From: JAMXLO01 sp041487355
GTDB taxonomy: Bacteria > Pseudomonadota > Alphaproteobacteria > Acetobacterales > Acetobacteraceae
Length of the DNA: 22,569 bases
Assembly: GCA_041487355.1 (NCBI GenBank)
Contig: JBGPND010000069.1
Location: 1-22,569 of the forward strand
Reading direction: 5' to 3'
In this document: piece after piece, positions 14,397 through 20,989 of the stretch
Position numbering within the stretch: the stretch's first letter is position 1
How the letters are laid out: every line of letters starts with the position of its first letter
Made by a program: the position numbers and the translations under genes
The notes under the pieces: model-generated
The model's input: the letters and a program-made list of their open reading frames with translations, nothing else
What the model was told of the DNA's origin: nothing
The model's database searches: none

Positions 14397-15716
14397 ATGT
14401 CGAACCAGACGAAGCATCCGGAAACGCTGGCGCTGCACGCGGGCTGGCGGCGCGATCCGGCGACCAATGCCGTCGCGGTGCCGATCTACCAGACCACCTC
14501 CTACCAGTTCGACAGCGCCGAACACGCGGCGAACCTGTTCGGCCTGAAGGAACTGGGCAACATCTACACCCGCATCATGAACCCGACGCAGGATGTGTTC
14601 GAGAAGCGCATGGCGGCGTTGGAGGGTGGCGTCGCGGCGCTCGGGCTCGCCTCGGGCCAGGCGGCGTCGGCCTATGCGGTGATGAACCTGGCGCGCGCCG
14701 GGGACAACATCGTCAGCTCCACCGATCTGTATGGCGGCACCTGGAACCTGTTCGGCAATACGCTGAAGGACACCGGGATCGAGACCCGCTTCGTCGACCC
14801 GACCGACCCGGAGGCATTCGCGCGCGCCACCGATGACCGCACGCGCGCCTACTACGCCGAGACTCTGCCGAACCCGAAGCTGATCGCGTTTCCCATCGCG
14901 GAAGTCGCGGCCATCGGCAGGCGCTTCGGCATTCCGCTGATCATGGACAACACTGCCGCGCCGATCCTGGTGCGGCCGTTCGATCATGGCGCGGCCGTGG
15001 TGATGTATTCGACGACGAAATACATCGGCGGGCATGGCAATTCGATCGGCGGCGTGGTGATCGATGGCGGCAACTTCCCCTGGGATCAGCACAAGGCACG
15101 TCAGCCGCTGCTGAACACGCCGGACCCCAGCTATCACGGCGCGGTTTGGACGGAGGCGGCCAAACCGCTTGGGCCGATCGCCTATATTCTGCGCATGCGG
15201 GTTGTGCTGCTGCGCGACCTCGGCGCGGCGATGAGCCCGTTCAACGCGTTCCTGTTCCTGCAAGGGATCGAAAGCCTGCCGCTGCGCATGCGCGAGCACT
15301 GCAAGAACGCGCTGGCGGTGGGGCAATATCTTGCGGGGCGCAAGGAAGTGACGCGGGTGATCCATCCGGCGTTCCACGACGGCGTCGCGGCGGAGCGCAC
15401 GGCCAGGTATCTGACGCACGGTCACGGCGGACTGCTTGGGTTCGAGCTGGCCGGCGGTGTGCAAGCGGGCCGCGGTTTTATCGATGCGCTGAAGATGTTC
15501 TACCACGTGGCGAATATCGGTGATTCGCGCAGCCTGGCGATCCATCCGGCGAGCACGACGCACTCGCAGCTTTCAGCAGCGGAGCAACTCGCGACCGGCG
15601 TGACGCCGGGCTATATCCGGCTGTCAGTGGGGATCGAGCACATCGACGACATCATTGCCGACCTGTCGCAGGCACTGGATGCGGCGGGCGGCGGCGTGAA
15701 AGCGGCGGCGGAGTAG
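14397..15716 (+). CDS. metY: O-acetylhomoserine sulfhydrylase (aminocarboxypropyltransferase)
   Basis: A 439-residue PLP enzyme of the Cys/Met metabolism (cystathionine gamma-synthase-like) family. It joins sulfide to O-acetyl- or O-succinylhomoserine to give homocysteine for methionine synthesis. The MetY-type N-terminus ETLALHAGW...AVPIYQTTSYQF, the SGQAA motif, MDNTAAPILVRPFDHGA and the PLP Lys208 in YSTTKYIGGHGNSIGG are all present. The segment SRSLAIHPASTTH near the C-terminus is also conserved. Its length, larger than MetB or MetC because of an insert after the Lys loop, favours MetY. The ATG follows GGGGAG. It ends just before a perfect long palindrome and is convergent with the hydrogenase operon. 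It could use sulfide from assimilated sulfonates. Confidence 0.93.
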   Translation: MSNQTKHPETLALHAGWRRDPATNAVAVPIYQTTSYQFDSAEHAANLFGLKELGNIYTRIMNPTQDVFEKRMAALEGGVAALGLASGQAASAYAVMNLARAGDNIVSSTDLYGGTWNLFGNTLKDTGIETRFVDPTDPEAFARATDDRTRAYYAETLPNPKLIAFPIAEVAAIGRRFGIPLIMDNTAAPILVRPFDHGAAVVMYSTTKYIGGHGNSIGGVVIDGGNFPWDQHKARQPLLNTPDPSYHGAVWTEAAKPLGPIAYILRMRVVLLRDLGAAMSPFNAFLFLQGIESLPLRMREHCKNALAVGQYLAGRKEVTRVIHPAFHDGVAAERTARYLTHGHGGLLGFELAGGVQAGRGFIDALKMFYHVANIGDSRSLAIHPASTTHSQLSAAEQLATGVTPGYIRLSVGIEHIDDIIADLSQALDAAGGGVKAAAE

Positions 15717-15730
15717 CGCCACCGCCGGAA

Positions 15731-15817
15731 TGATGGGTATCGCTGCGCTCAACCCATCCTACGGGGCGTTGTGCGGCGTAGCGGCGTAGGATGGGTTGAG
15801 CGCAGCGATACCCATCA
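15731..15817. repeat. Perfect long palindrome between convergent genes (repeat A, copy 2)
   Basis: 33-base arms, 15731-15763 and 15785-15817, are exact inverted copies around a 21-base spacer. The core GCTCAACCCATCCTACG is shared with the element at 2261-2341; the two copies differ at one C/G in the arm and one mutated base. The right arm overlaps the stop codon of the hydrogenase maturation protease, so that TGA is supplied by the repeat. It would form a strong hairpin in transcripts from both sides. Confidence 0.9.
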
Positions 15818-16261
15818 CAGCTCCGCCAGGATACGCGCGGCGACCTCCTCCACCGCTTGCGTCACTTCGGGTGACGGCGCCGCGCCGGCCGTGAAGTCTG
15901 TCGTCTCGACAGCATAGACGATGCATTGCAGCGGCAGCACGTCGAGCGCACGCGCGAGAGCGATCGCCTCGACGAGGCCGAAGCCATGCGACGAGACGGT
16001 GCCAGGCGGCATGGCCAGATTCGCGGCGGAACAATCGATGCGGTGGATCGTGCCCGGCGGTGCGCCCGATTGCGCGGCATCGATCAGCCACGCGCGCTGC
16101 GCAGACTGCAACTCCGGAAGCAACGCCGTCGCCTCGCCGTCCTGCTCGACGACCCGCACATCCGCCGGCACCTGCGTTCGCAGCGAGCGCGCAATCAGCC
16201 GGCCCACCGCATCGTCGCCTCGATCAGGATTGCCGATGCCGAGCACCAGGCGCTCAGCCAC
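15815..16261 (-). CDS. NiFe-hydrogenase maturation endopeptidase
   Basis: A 148-residue protease of the HyaD/HycI/FrhD family, which removes a short C-terminal tail from the hydrogenase large subunit after nickel is inserted. It has the GIGNPDRGDDAVG N-terminus with its metal-binding acidic residue, LIDAAQSG with a second, and SSHGFGLVEAIALA with the His ligand. GTG 16261 overlaps the last 8 bases of hyhL (GTGGCTGA), a typical coupled junction, and this start sits exactly on the family motif. It is the last gene of the hydrogenase operon and is presumably specific for HyhL. Its stop codon lies within the repeat A palindrome. Confidence 0.9.
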   Translation of the reverse strand: MAERLVLGIGNPDRGDDAVGRLIARSLRTQVPADVRVVEQDGEATALLPELQSAQRAWLIDAAQSGAPPGTIHRIDCSAANLAMPPGTVSSHGFGLVEAIALARALDVLPLQCIVYAVETTDFTAGAAPSPEVTQAVEEVAARILAEL

Positions 16262-17540
16262 GTACGACCTCCAGCTTCAGGAAGTGCGTGGCACACGAGA
16301 TGCACGGATCATGGTTCCGCACCGCCTGCTCACAGCGTACGCGCAGCGCTTCATCCGGCATGTCCAGCCAGGCGCCGGCAAAGTTCTTCAGATCGTCCTC
16401 GATGCTCGGCTGGTTCTGTGAGGTTGGCGGCACGATCTTGGCATCCAGGATGGTTCCATCCGCATCCAGCCGGTAACGGTGATACAGCATGCCACGCGGC
16501 GCCTCGGTGCAGGCATAGCCAACGCCGGCTCGCGGCGTGAGATCGAGGTGCGGATGTTCCGGCTCCTGGTAGGCATCGATGATGCGCAGCGCCTCGTCGC
16601 AGGCGTACAGCACCTCGACGGCGCGCACCACGATGCTGCGGAACGGATTGTTGCAGGTCGGGCCGAGCCCTGCCTCGCGCGCGGCGTCGCGGGCCAGTGG
16701 CGAGAGCCAATCGGAATTCAGGCTGTAGCGCGCGATCGGCCCGGTCAGATAGGGACGCCCGTGCAAGTGAGAGTGCAGCGCGTTGGAGCGCTTCACGTGC
16801 GACTCCTCGAAATGCGCGTCATAGTCGCGCGGGGTGATGTCGAGGCCCTTGTTCGACACCACGTGGCCGGCGTTGAACGGATATTCGCCCGCGCCACCGA
16901 GCGACACGAACTCGTAATCGCGCTCGCAATCGGGGAAATCGAAGCCGGACACCCAGCGCACCGTCGCCTGGGCGATGTCGCGCGCGCGCTGCATCTTGTC
17001 GGCCAAGGGCCGTAGCTCGCGGCGCGACGGTGTTCGATAGAAGCCGCCCACCCGCACATTGACCGGATGGATTGCGCGTCCGCCGAGCAGTTCCAGGATC
17101 TCGTTGCCGACCTTCTTCAGCTGGAGGCCCTGGCGCACGATGTCGCCATGGTCCTTCGCCATGTCGATCACACCCTCATAGCCGAGGAAGTCGGGCGCAT
17201 GCAGCATGTAGATGTGCAGCGTGTGGCTCTCGATCCACTCGCCGCAATACAGCAGCCGGCGCAGGTCGCGCACCGGCTCGCTCACCGTCACGCCGAGCGC
17301 GTCCTCCATCGCGTGCACCGCGCTCATCTGGTAGGCGACCGGGCAGATGCCGCAGATGCGCGCGGTGATGTCGGGCGCCTCGGTATAGTCGCGGCCGCGC
17401 AGGAAGGCCTCGAAGAAGCGCGGCGGCTCGAAGATGCGCAGCTCCACGTTGCGCACCGTGCGGTCCTCGAACGTGATGCGCACGCCACCCTCGCCCTCCA
17501 CGCGGGCGAGGTAGTCGACCTTGATCGTCTTACGAGTCAT
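16254..17540 (-). CDS. hyhL: Group 3b NiFe-hydrogenase large (alpha) subunit
   Basis: The catalytic subunit, 428 residues, that splits or makes H2 at a NiFe(CN)2CO centre. The N-terminal nickel motif RICGICP supplies Cys63 and Cys66; the C-terminal motif DPCISCATH supplies Cys413 and Cys416, and cleavage after His419 would remove the last nine residues. All four nickel ligands are Cys; none is a TGA codon. The size and the DPCxSCATH ending, and above all the partner genes, point to the NAD(P)-linked cytosolic 3b group (the sulfhydrogenase of Pyrococcus is the model). ATG 17540 overlaps the hyhS stop by 11 bases. The longer upstream frame to 17615 lies inside hyhS and is rejected. Confidence 0.93.
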   Translation of the reverse strand: MTRKTIKVDYLARVEGEGGVRITFEDRTVRNVELRIFEPPRFFEAFLRGRDYTEAPDITARICGICPVAYQMSAVHAMEDALGVTVSEPVRDLRRLLYCGEWIESHTLHIYMLHAPDFLGYEGVIDMAKDHGDIVRQGLQLKKVGNEILELLGGRAIHPVNVRVGGFYRTPSRRELRPLADKMQRARDIAQATVRWVSGFDFPDCERDYEFVSLGGAGEYPFNAGHVVSNKGLDITPRDYDAHFEESHVKRSNALHSHLHGRPYLTGPIARYSLNSDWLSPLARDAAREAGLGPTCNNPFRSIVVRAVEVLYACDEALRIIDAYQEPEHPHLDLTPRAGVGYACTEAPRGMLYHRYRLDADGTILDAKIVPPTSQNQPSIEDDLKNFAGAWLDMPDEALRVRCEQAVRNHDPCISCATHFLKLEVVRG

Positions 17541-18306
17541 GCCGCGCGCTTTCCTCGCGGAACGGCCGCTCGCCGACATTGAACGTGCTGTAGACGCGTT
17601 GCAGATCGCGCTCACTCATGCCGCAGGCGGCGAGCTTGCGGCTCAGCGATACGGTGTTCGGCGTCTCCATGGGCCCGAAGCAGCCATAGCAGCCGCGGTT
17701 GTACGCGGGGCAGATCGCACCGCAGCCCGCGTGCGTCACCGGGCCGAGGCAGGGGATGCCACGCACCAGGACGCAGGCCGTGCCGCGCAGCTTGCACTCG
17801 ACGCAAACGCTGTGCGGCGGGATGTTCGGCTTGCGCGCGTTGAGGAAGGCGGTGAGCACCTCGAGAAGCTGCTGCTTGTTGATCGGGCAGCCATGCAGCT
17901 CGAAGTCGACATTGACGTGCGCCTTGATCGGCGTGGAGGTGGCCAGCGTGTCGATGAACTCCGGCCGGGCATAGACCGCCTGGGTGAATTCGCGCACGTC
18001 GCGGAAATTGCGCAATGCCTGGATGCCGCCCGCGGTGGCGCAGGCACCGATGGTGATCAGCGTGCGCGTCTGCCGCCGCACCGCATGCAGCCGTTCGGCG
18101 TCATGCGGCGTGGTGACCGAGCCCTCGACCAGCGACACGTCATAGGGGCCACGCACGACGCCGCGGGTTGCCTCGGGGAAGTAGGCGATGTCGATCGCGC
18201 CGGCGACCGCCAGCAGTTCGTCTTCGCAGTCGAGCAGCGAAAGCTGGCAGCCATCGCAGGAGGCGAATTTCCAGACGGCAAGTTTGGGTTTGCGTGATGG
18301 GGTCAT
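17530..18306 (-). CDS. hyhS: Group 3b NiFe-hydrogenase small (delta) subunit
   Basis: A 258-residue electron-transfer subunit that holds iron-sulfur clusters next to the NiFe centre. Cluster motifs are SCDGCQLS (residues 16-23), GACATAGGIQ, ELHGCPINKQ and a Cys-rich C-terminal part (CVECKLRGTAC...PCLGPVTHAGCGAICPAYNRGCYGCFGP) sufficient for three [4Fe-4S] clusters. There is no Tat signal, so it is cytosolic. ATG 18306 is preceded by AGGGGG at 8 bases; the frame stays open to 18414, but that stretch is the palindrome (repeat B) and not coding. The upstream gap to hyhG, 129 bases, is the only real gap in the operon. Confidence 0.93.
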   Translation of the reverse strand: MTPSRKPKLAVWKFASCDGCQLSLLDCEDELLAVAGAIDIAYFPEATRGVVRGPYDVSLVEGSVTTPHDAERLHAVRRQTRTLITIGACATAGGIQALRNFRDVREFTQAVYARPEFIDTLATSTPIKAHVNVDFELHGCPINKQQLLEVLTAFLNARKPNIPPHSVCVECKLRGTACVLVRGIPCLGPVTHAGCGAICPAYNRGCYGCFGPMETPNTVSLSRKLAACGMSERDLQRVYSTFNVGERPFREESARHDS

Positions 18307-18340
18307 TCGCCAAGCCCCCTGTTGGCCGCGTCGCCACCCC

Positions 18341-18420
18341 CTGTCATTGCGAGCCGAAGGCGAAGCAATCTCGGGGGGAGTACGCACCGCGAGATTGCTT
18401 CGCTTCGCTCGCAATGACAG
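18341..18420. repeat. Imperfect long palindrome inside the hydrogenase operon (repeat B)
   Basis: Arms 18341-18373 and 18390-18420 are inverted copies, read as CTGTCATTGCGAGC followed by GAAG-CGAAGCAATCTCG, differing by two single-base insertions in the left arm. The sequence GTCATTGCGAGC...GAAGCAATCTCG is a wording I recall from intergenic repeats in many proteobacterial genomes. It sits between hyhG and hyhS, where the other junctions of the operon overlap, so it looks inserted. In the transcript it would form a strong hairpin 35 bases upstream of the hyhS start. Confidence 0.9.
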
Positions 18421-18435
18421 TTGGACACAATCATC

Positions 18436-19296
18436 TCAGATCTCCTTCAACCCCAGCAGTCGCCGGACCTTGTCGTAGCGCATCACGGCGCCATCCTTGC
18501 AGATGAAACTGCCGGCAAACTGACAGTGGCCGCACAGGCCGACGGCGCATTTCATGTTGCGCTCCAGCGACAGATGGATCGACGGCTCGGGCAGGCCGAC
18601 ATCGTGCAACGCACTCGCCGCGAACCGCATCATCACTTCCGGCCCGCACACCAGGGCCATCGCGTTCTCGGCATCCACACCGAGGCGAGGGATCAGCTTG
18701 GTCACCACACCGACATGGCCGCGCCAGTCGGTGCCGGCATGATCCACGGTGACCTCGATCTCCATATCGAGCTGCCGCCGCCAGCTCGCAAGCTGACGGC
18801 GGAACAGGATGTCCTCCGGCCTGCGCGTGCCGTACAGCAGCACGAGCTTGCCGAACCGCTGGCGTTCCGCCTGAAGCTGGTGGAGGGCAGGCCGCAGTGG
18901 CGCCAGTCCCAGGCCGCCCGCCACGACGACCACGTCGCGGCCATAGCCATCGGCAACCGGCCAGGCAGTGCCGAACGGACCGCGCAGACCCAGAGTGTCG
19001 CCGGGCGCAAGCCGCGTGAGTGCCTCGCTCACCTTGCCCACCGCGCGTATCGTCTGCACCAGGCGCAAGGCATCCGATGCGTCGCCGCTGATGCTCACCG
19101 GTATTTCGCCGACACCGAAGACGTACAGCATGGTGAACTGCCCGGGCGCATAGCGCGGCAGCGGCGCGTTGTCCGCGGCGACCAGGTCCAGCGTCCAGGT
19201 GTCCGGCAGGTCCCGCGTTCGGCGCGCGACGCGCACCACGCGCGGCAGCATCGCGTCTGGCGCCGTCACCGGCGCGAAATCAGCGAGGCGGTCCAT
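18436..19296 (-). CDS. hyhG: Group 3b hydrogenase gamma subunit, FAD/NAD(P)-binding
   Basis: A 286-residue ferredoxin-NADP reductase-like subunit that passes electrons between the small subunit and NAD(P). It shows RYAPGQFTMLYVFGVGEIPVSIS (FAD site), VAGGLGLAPLRPAL (residues 126-139, nucleotide binding), VCGPEVMM (217-223) and a C-terminal Cys set 250, 255, 258 and 266 in MKCAVGLCGHC...IC for a [2Fe-2S] cluster. These features are those of the sulfhydrogenase gamma family, related to dihydroorotate dehydrogenase electron-transfer subunits. The ATG at 19296 overlaps the preceding cyclic-nucleotide-domain gene by 17 bases. The gene ends before the palindrome separating it from hyhS. Confidence 0.93.
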   Translation of the reverse strand: MDRLADFAPVTAPDAMLPRVVRVARRTRDLPDTWTLDLVAADNAPLPRYAPGQFTMLYVFGVGEIPVSISGDASDALRLVQTIRAVGKVSEALTRLAPGDTLGLRGPFGTAWPVADGYGRDVVVVAGGLGLAPLRPALHQLQAERQRFGKLVLLYGTRRPEDILFRRQLASWRRQLDMEIEVTVDHAGTDWRGHVGVVTKLIPRLGVDAENAMALVCGPEVMMRFAASALHDVGLPEPSIHLSLERNMKCAVGLCGHCQFAGSFICKDGAVMRYDKVRRLLGLKEI

Positions 19297-19741
19297 AAAC
19301 GTCCAGGCTCTGCAAACGTGTGGCCTGCAGCCGCTGCACCAGCACGGGAAGAAAACGCTTCATCAGCGCATAGCCGAGGTCGTGGTCGGCCTCACACTTG
19401 TCGCGCAGGCACTTCGCGTCGAGTGCGATCGCTCGGGTCAGTTCGATCGCGCGTGCGTCATAGCCCCAGCGATAGGGCGGCAGCAGCCAGGTCAGGCCGA
19501 CGATCTCCCCCTCGCCCAGTGTCTCGAAACGCACCGCGCCGCGGCCTGGCGTCGCCATCTCCAGCGCGACGCGGCCGTGGCGAACCAGATAGATCCAGTC
19601 GGCAGGATCCTCGGCGTGGAACAGATACTCGTCGGCGTTGAACCGCACATTCTTCGCGCAGCCCGCCGCCAGCTTGACGAACTCCTGGCCGAGGCCCTCG
19701 AACAGCCTGTGCTCGGAGACGATACGCTCAAGCCCTTCCAT
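19280..19741 (-). CDS. Cyclic-nucleotide-binding-domain protein in the hydrogenase operon
   Basis: A 153-residue protein with one cNMP-binding (CRP-N) domain: LFEGLGQEFVKLAAGCAKNVRFNADEYLFHAEDPADWIYLVRHGRVAL, then GAVRFETLGEGEIVGLTWLLPPYRWGYDARAIELTRAIALDAKCL. The canonical phosphate-binding cassette (GE...RxA) is replaced here by GEIVGLTW...YDARA, so nucleotide binding is uncertain. There is no DNA-binding helix-turn-helix; the C-terminal helix LMKRFLPVLVQRLQATRLQSL ends the protein. ATG 19741 has AAGGGGG upstream and overlaps the hyhB stop by 14 bases; a GTG at 19759 is possible. Its tight nesting suggests a stoichiometric or regulatory part of the hydrogenase, but this is inference. Confidence 0.85.
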   Translation of the reverse strand: MEGLERIVSEHRLFEGLGQEFVKLAAGCAKNVRFNADEYLFHAEDPADWIYLVRHGRVALEMATPGRGAVRFETLGEGEIVGLTWLLPPYRWGYDARAIELTRAIALDAKCLRDKCEADHDLGYALMKRFLPVLVQRLQATRLQSLDVYGPPR

Positions 19742-20858
19742 CGCTGCCCCCTTCGCCACGAATGGCGCGAACCTCCTCAGTGATGTCGATGCCGACGGGA
19801 CACCAGGTGATGCAGCGCCCGCAGCCGACGCAGCCCGAGGTGCCGAACTGATCGACCCAGGTCGCCAGCTTGTGCGTCATCCATTGCCGGTAGCGCGACC
19901 GTCCCGAGCTGCGCACCGAGCCGCCATGGATGTAGGAGAAGTCCATGGTGAAACAGGAATCCCACCGCCGCTTGCGATCCGCGACGTTGCCGGTGAGGTC
20001 GTTCTCGTCCCACACCGAGGTGCAGAAGCAGGTCGGGCACACCATCGTGCAGTTGCCGCAGGTCAGGCAACGCTCCGCCACGTTGTCCCAGCGCGGATGC
20101 TCCAGATTGGCCAGCAGCAGCTCGCGCACATCGTCGGAACGCATGTGCCGTCCCATGTTGCCTTCCGCATTCGCTACGGCGTTCGCCGCCAATGCCGAAT
20201 GCCTCGCCTCGGCCGCGCGGTGCGGGATGGTGGCGAGCACGGCGGCGCCGCGTTCGCTGCCGGCTTCCACCAGGAATTCATGTTCGTCAGCGAGCAGCTC
20301 GGTGAGGGCGAGATCGAAGCCTTCCTGCGCCTTGGGGCCGGTCTTCATCGAGACGCAAAAGCAGGTGCCGCCGGCCTGGCCGCAATTCACCGCGACGATG
20401 AAGGCGCCCTGCCGACGTGCCTGGTAGTGCGGATCGACATACGGCCCTTGCAGGAGCACGCGGTCCTGGATGGCGATCGCATGCAGCTCGCAGGAACGCA
20501 CGGCGAGGAAGGCGTATTTCTCCGCCGGCTCCGCGGTCTCGGTGACAGCCAGCCCGTCTTGCGTCCGCTCCGCGCGCCATAGCCGCAGCAGCGGCGGGTG
20601 CAGGAAGCGCTTCCACGAATGCGGACCGACGTTGTAACCGAACAGCGCCGCATCGTCGCGCCGTCGGACGCGGTAGTGTCCGCCATCCTGCTCGTCGGTC
20701 CAGCCGATGGGCAGGTCGGCAATCGATTCGATTTCATCATAGACGATCGCCTGGTCACGCAGCGTCGGGCCGATCACCCGGAAGCCTTCGGCGCGCAGGC
20801 TGCCGATCAGGCCGGTGAGGCCCTGGGGCGTTATCACAGCCAGCTTATATTCTTGCAT
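19728..20858 (-). CDS. hyhB: Group 3b hydrogenase beta subunit, [4Fe-4S] protein
   Basis: A 376-residue iron-sulfur subunit of the sulfhydrogenase beta family that carries electrons in the diaphorase part. Two ferredoxin-type clusters are visible: CLTCGNCTMVCP (Cys264, 267, 270 and 274) and CVGCGRCITWCPVG (Cys343, 346, 349 and 353). Further Cys residues at 159, 166 and 168 (NCGQAGGTCFC) may bind another cofactor. The N-terminal half resembles the usual family domain (SWKRFLHPP, FLAVRSCELHAIAIQDR). ATG 20858 follows GAAGG at 9 bases. It is the first gene of the operon and lies below the FNR-like site; its stop overlaps the next gene. Confidence 0.92.
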   Translation of the reverse strand: MQEYKLAVITPQGLTGLIGSLRAEGFRVIGPTLRDQAIVYDEIESIADLPIGWTDEQDGGHYRVRRRDDAALFGYNVGPHSWKRFLHPPLLRLWRAERTQDGLAVTETAEPAEKYAFLAVRSCELHAIAIQDRVLLQGPYVDPHYQARRQGAFIVAVNCGQAGGTCFCVSMKTGPKAQEGFDLALTELLADEHEFLVEAGSERGAAVLATIPHRAAEARHSALAANAVANAEGNMGRHMRSDDVRELLLANLEHPRWDNVAERCLTCGNCTMVCPTCFCTSVWDENDLTGNVADRKRRWDSCFTMDFSYIHGGSVRSSGRSRYRQWMTHKLATWVDQFGTSGCVGCGRCITWCPVGIDITEEVRAIRGEGGSDGRA

Positions 20859-20935
20859 GCGTCATAGCCTTCATCGGCTGCGCTGACGCCGCCAGCGTAT
20901 TGACCGCACAAGGCCACGGAAGATTTGCACACGCC

Positions 20936-20949
20936 TTGATCCAGCTCAA
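20936..20949. promoter_or_regulatory. FNR/FixK-like binding site upstream of the hydrogenase operon
   Basis: On the minus strand the site reads TTGAGctggATCAA, which matches the TTGAT-N4-ATCAA consensus at nine of ten fixed positions. Its centre is about 84 bases before the hyhB start. With activator binding at -41.5, transcription would begin near 20901, leaving a leader of about 43 bases. This would place the operon under oxygen-dependent control, as expected for a hydrogenase. It is one hit to a short motif. Confidence 0.5.
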
Positions 20950-20989
20950 TGCGCGTTTTGCGCCCTTGGGTAATTTTGCCCGCGCAGGC

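Noticed and set aside
14343..15563. Long minus-strand frame opposite metY
   Set aside because: Arg/His-rich shadow frame with no domain; metY is certain.
16254..17540. Possible selenocysteine in the NiFe-hydrogenase large subunit
   Set aside because: I checked because some hydrogenases use Sec as a nickel ligand; both CxxC motifs here are ordinary Cys codons.
18307..18414. Upstream extension of the hyhS frame
   Set aside because: This stretch is the repeat B palindrome; the frame is open by chance and the AGGGGG-preceded ATG at 18306 begins the family sequence.
20859..20989. A gene between hyhB and the MmgE/PrpD gene
   Set aside because: The 131 bases hold no frame with a start and ribosome-binding site; only the FNR-like site stands out.
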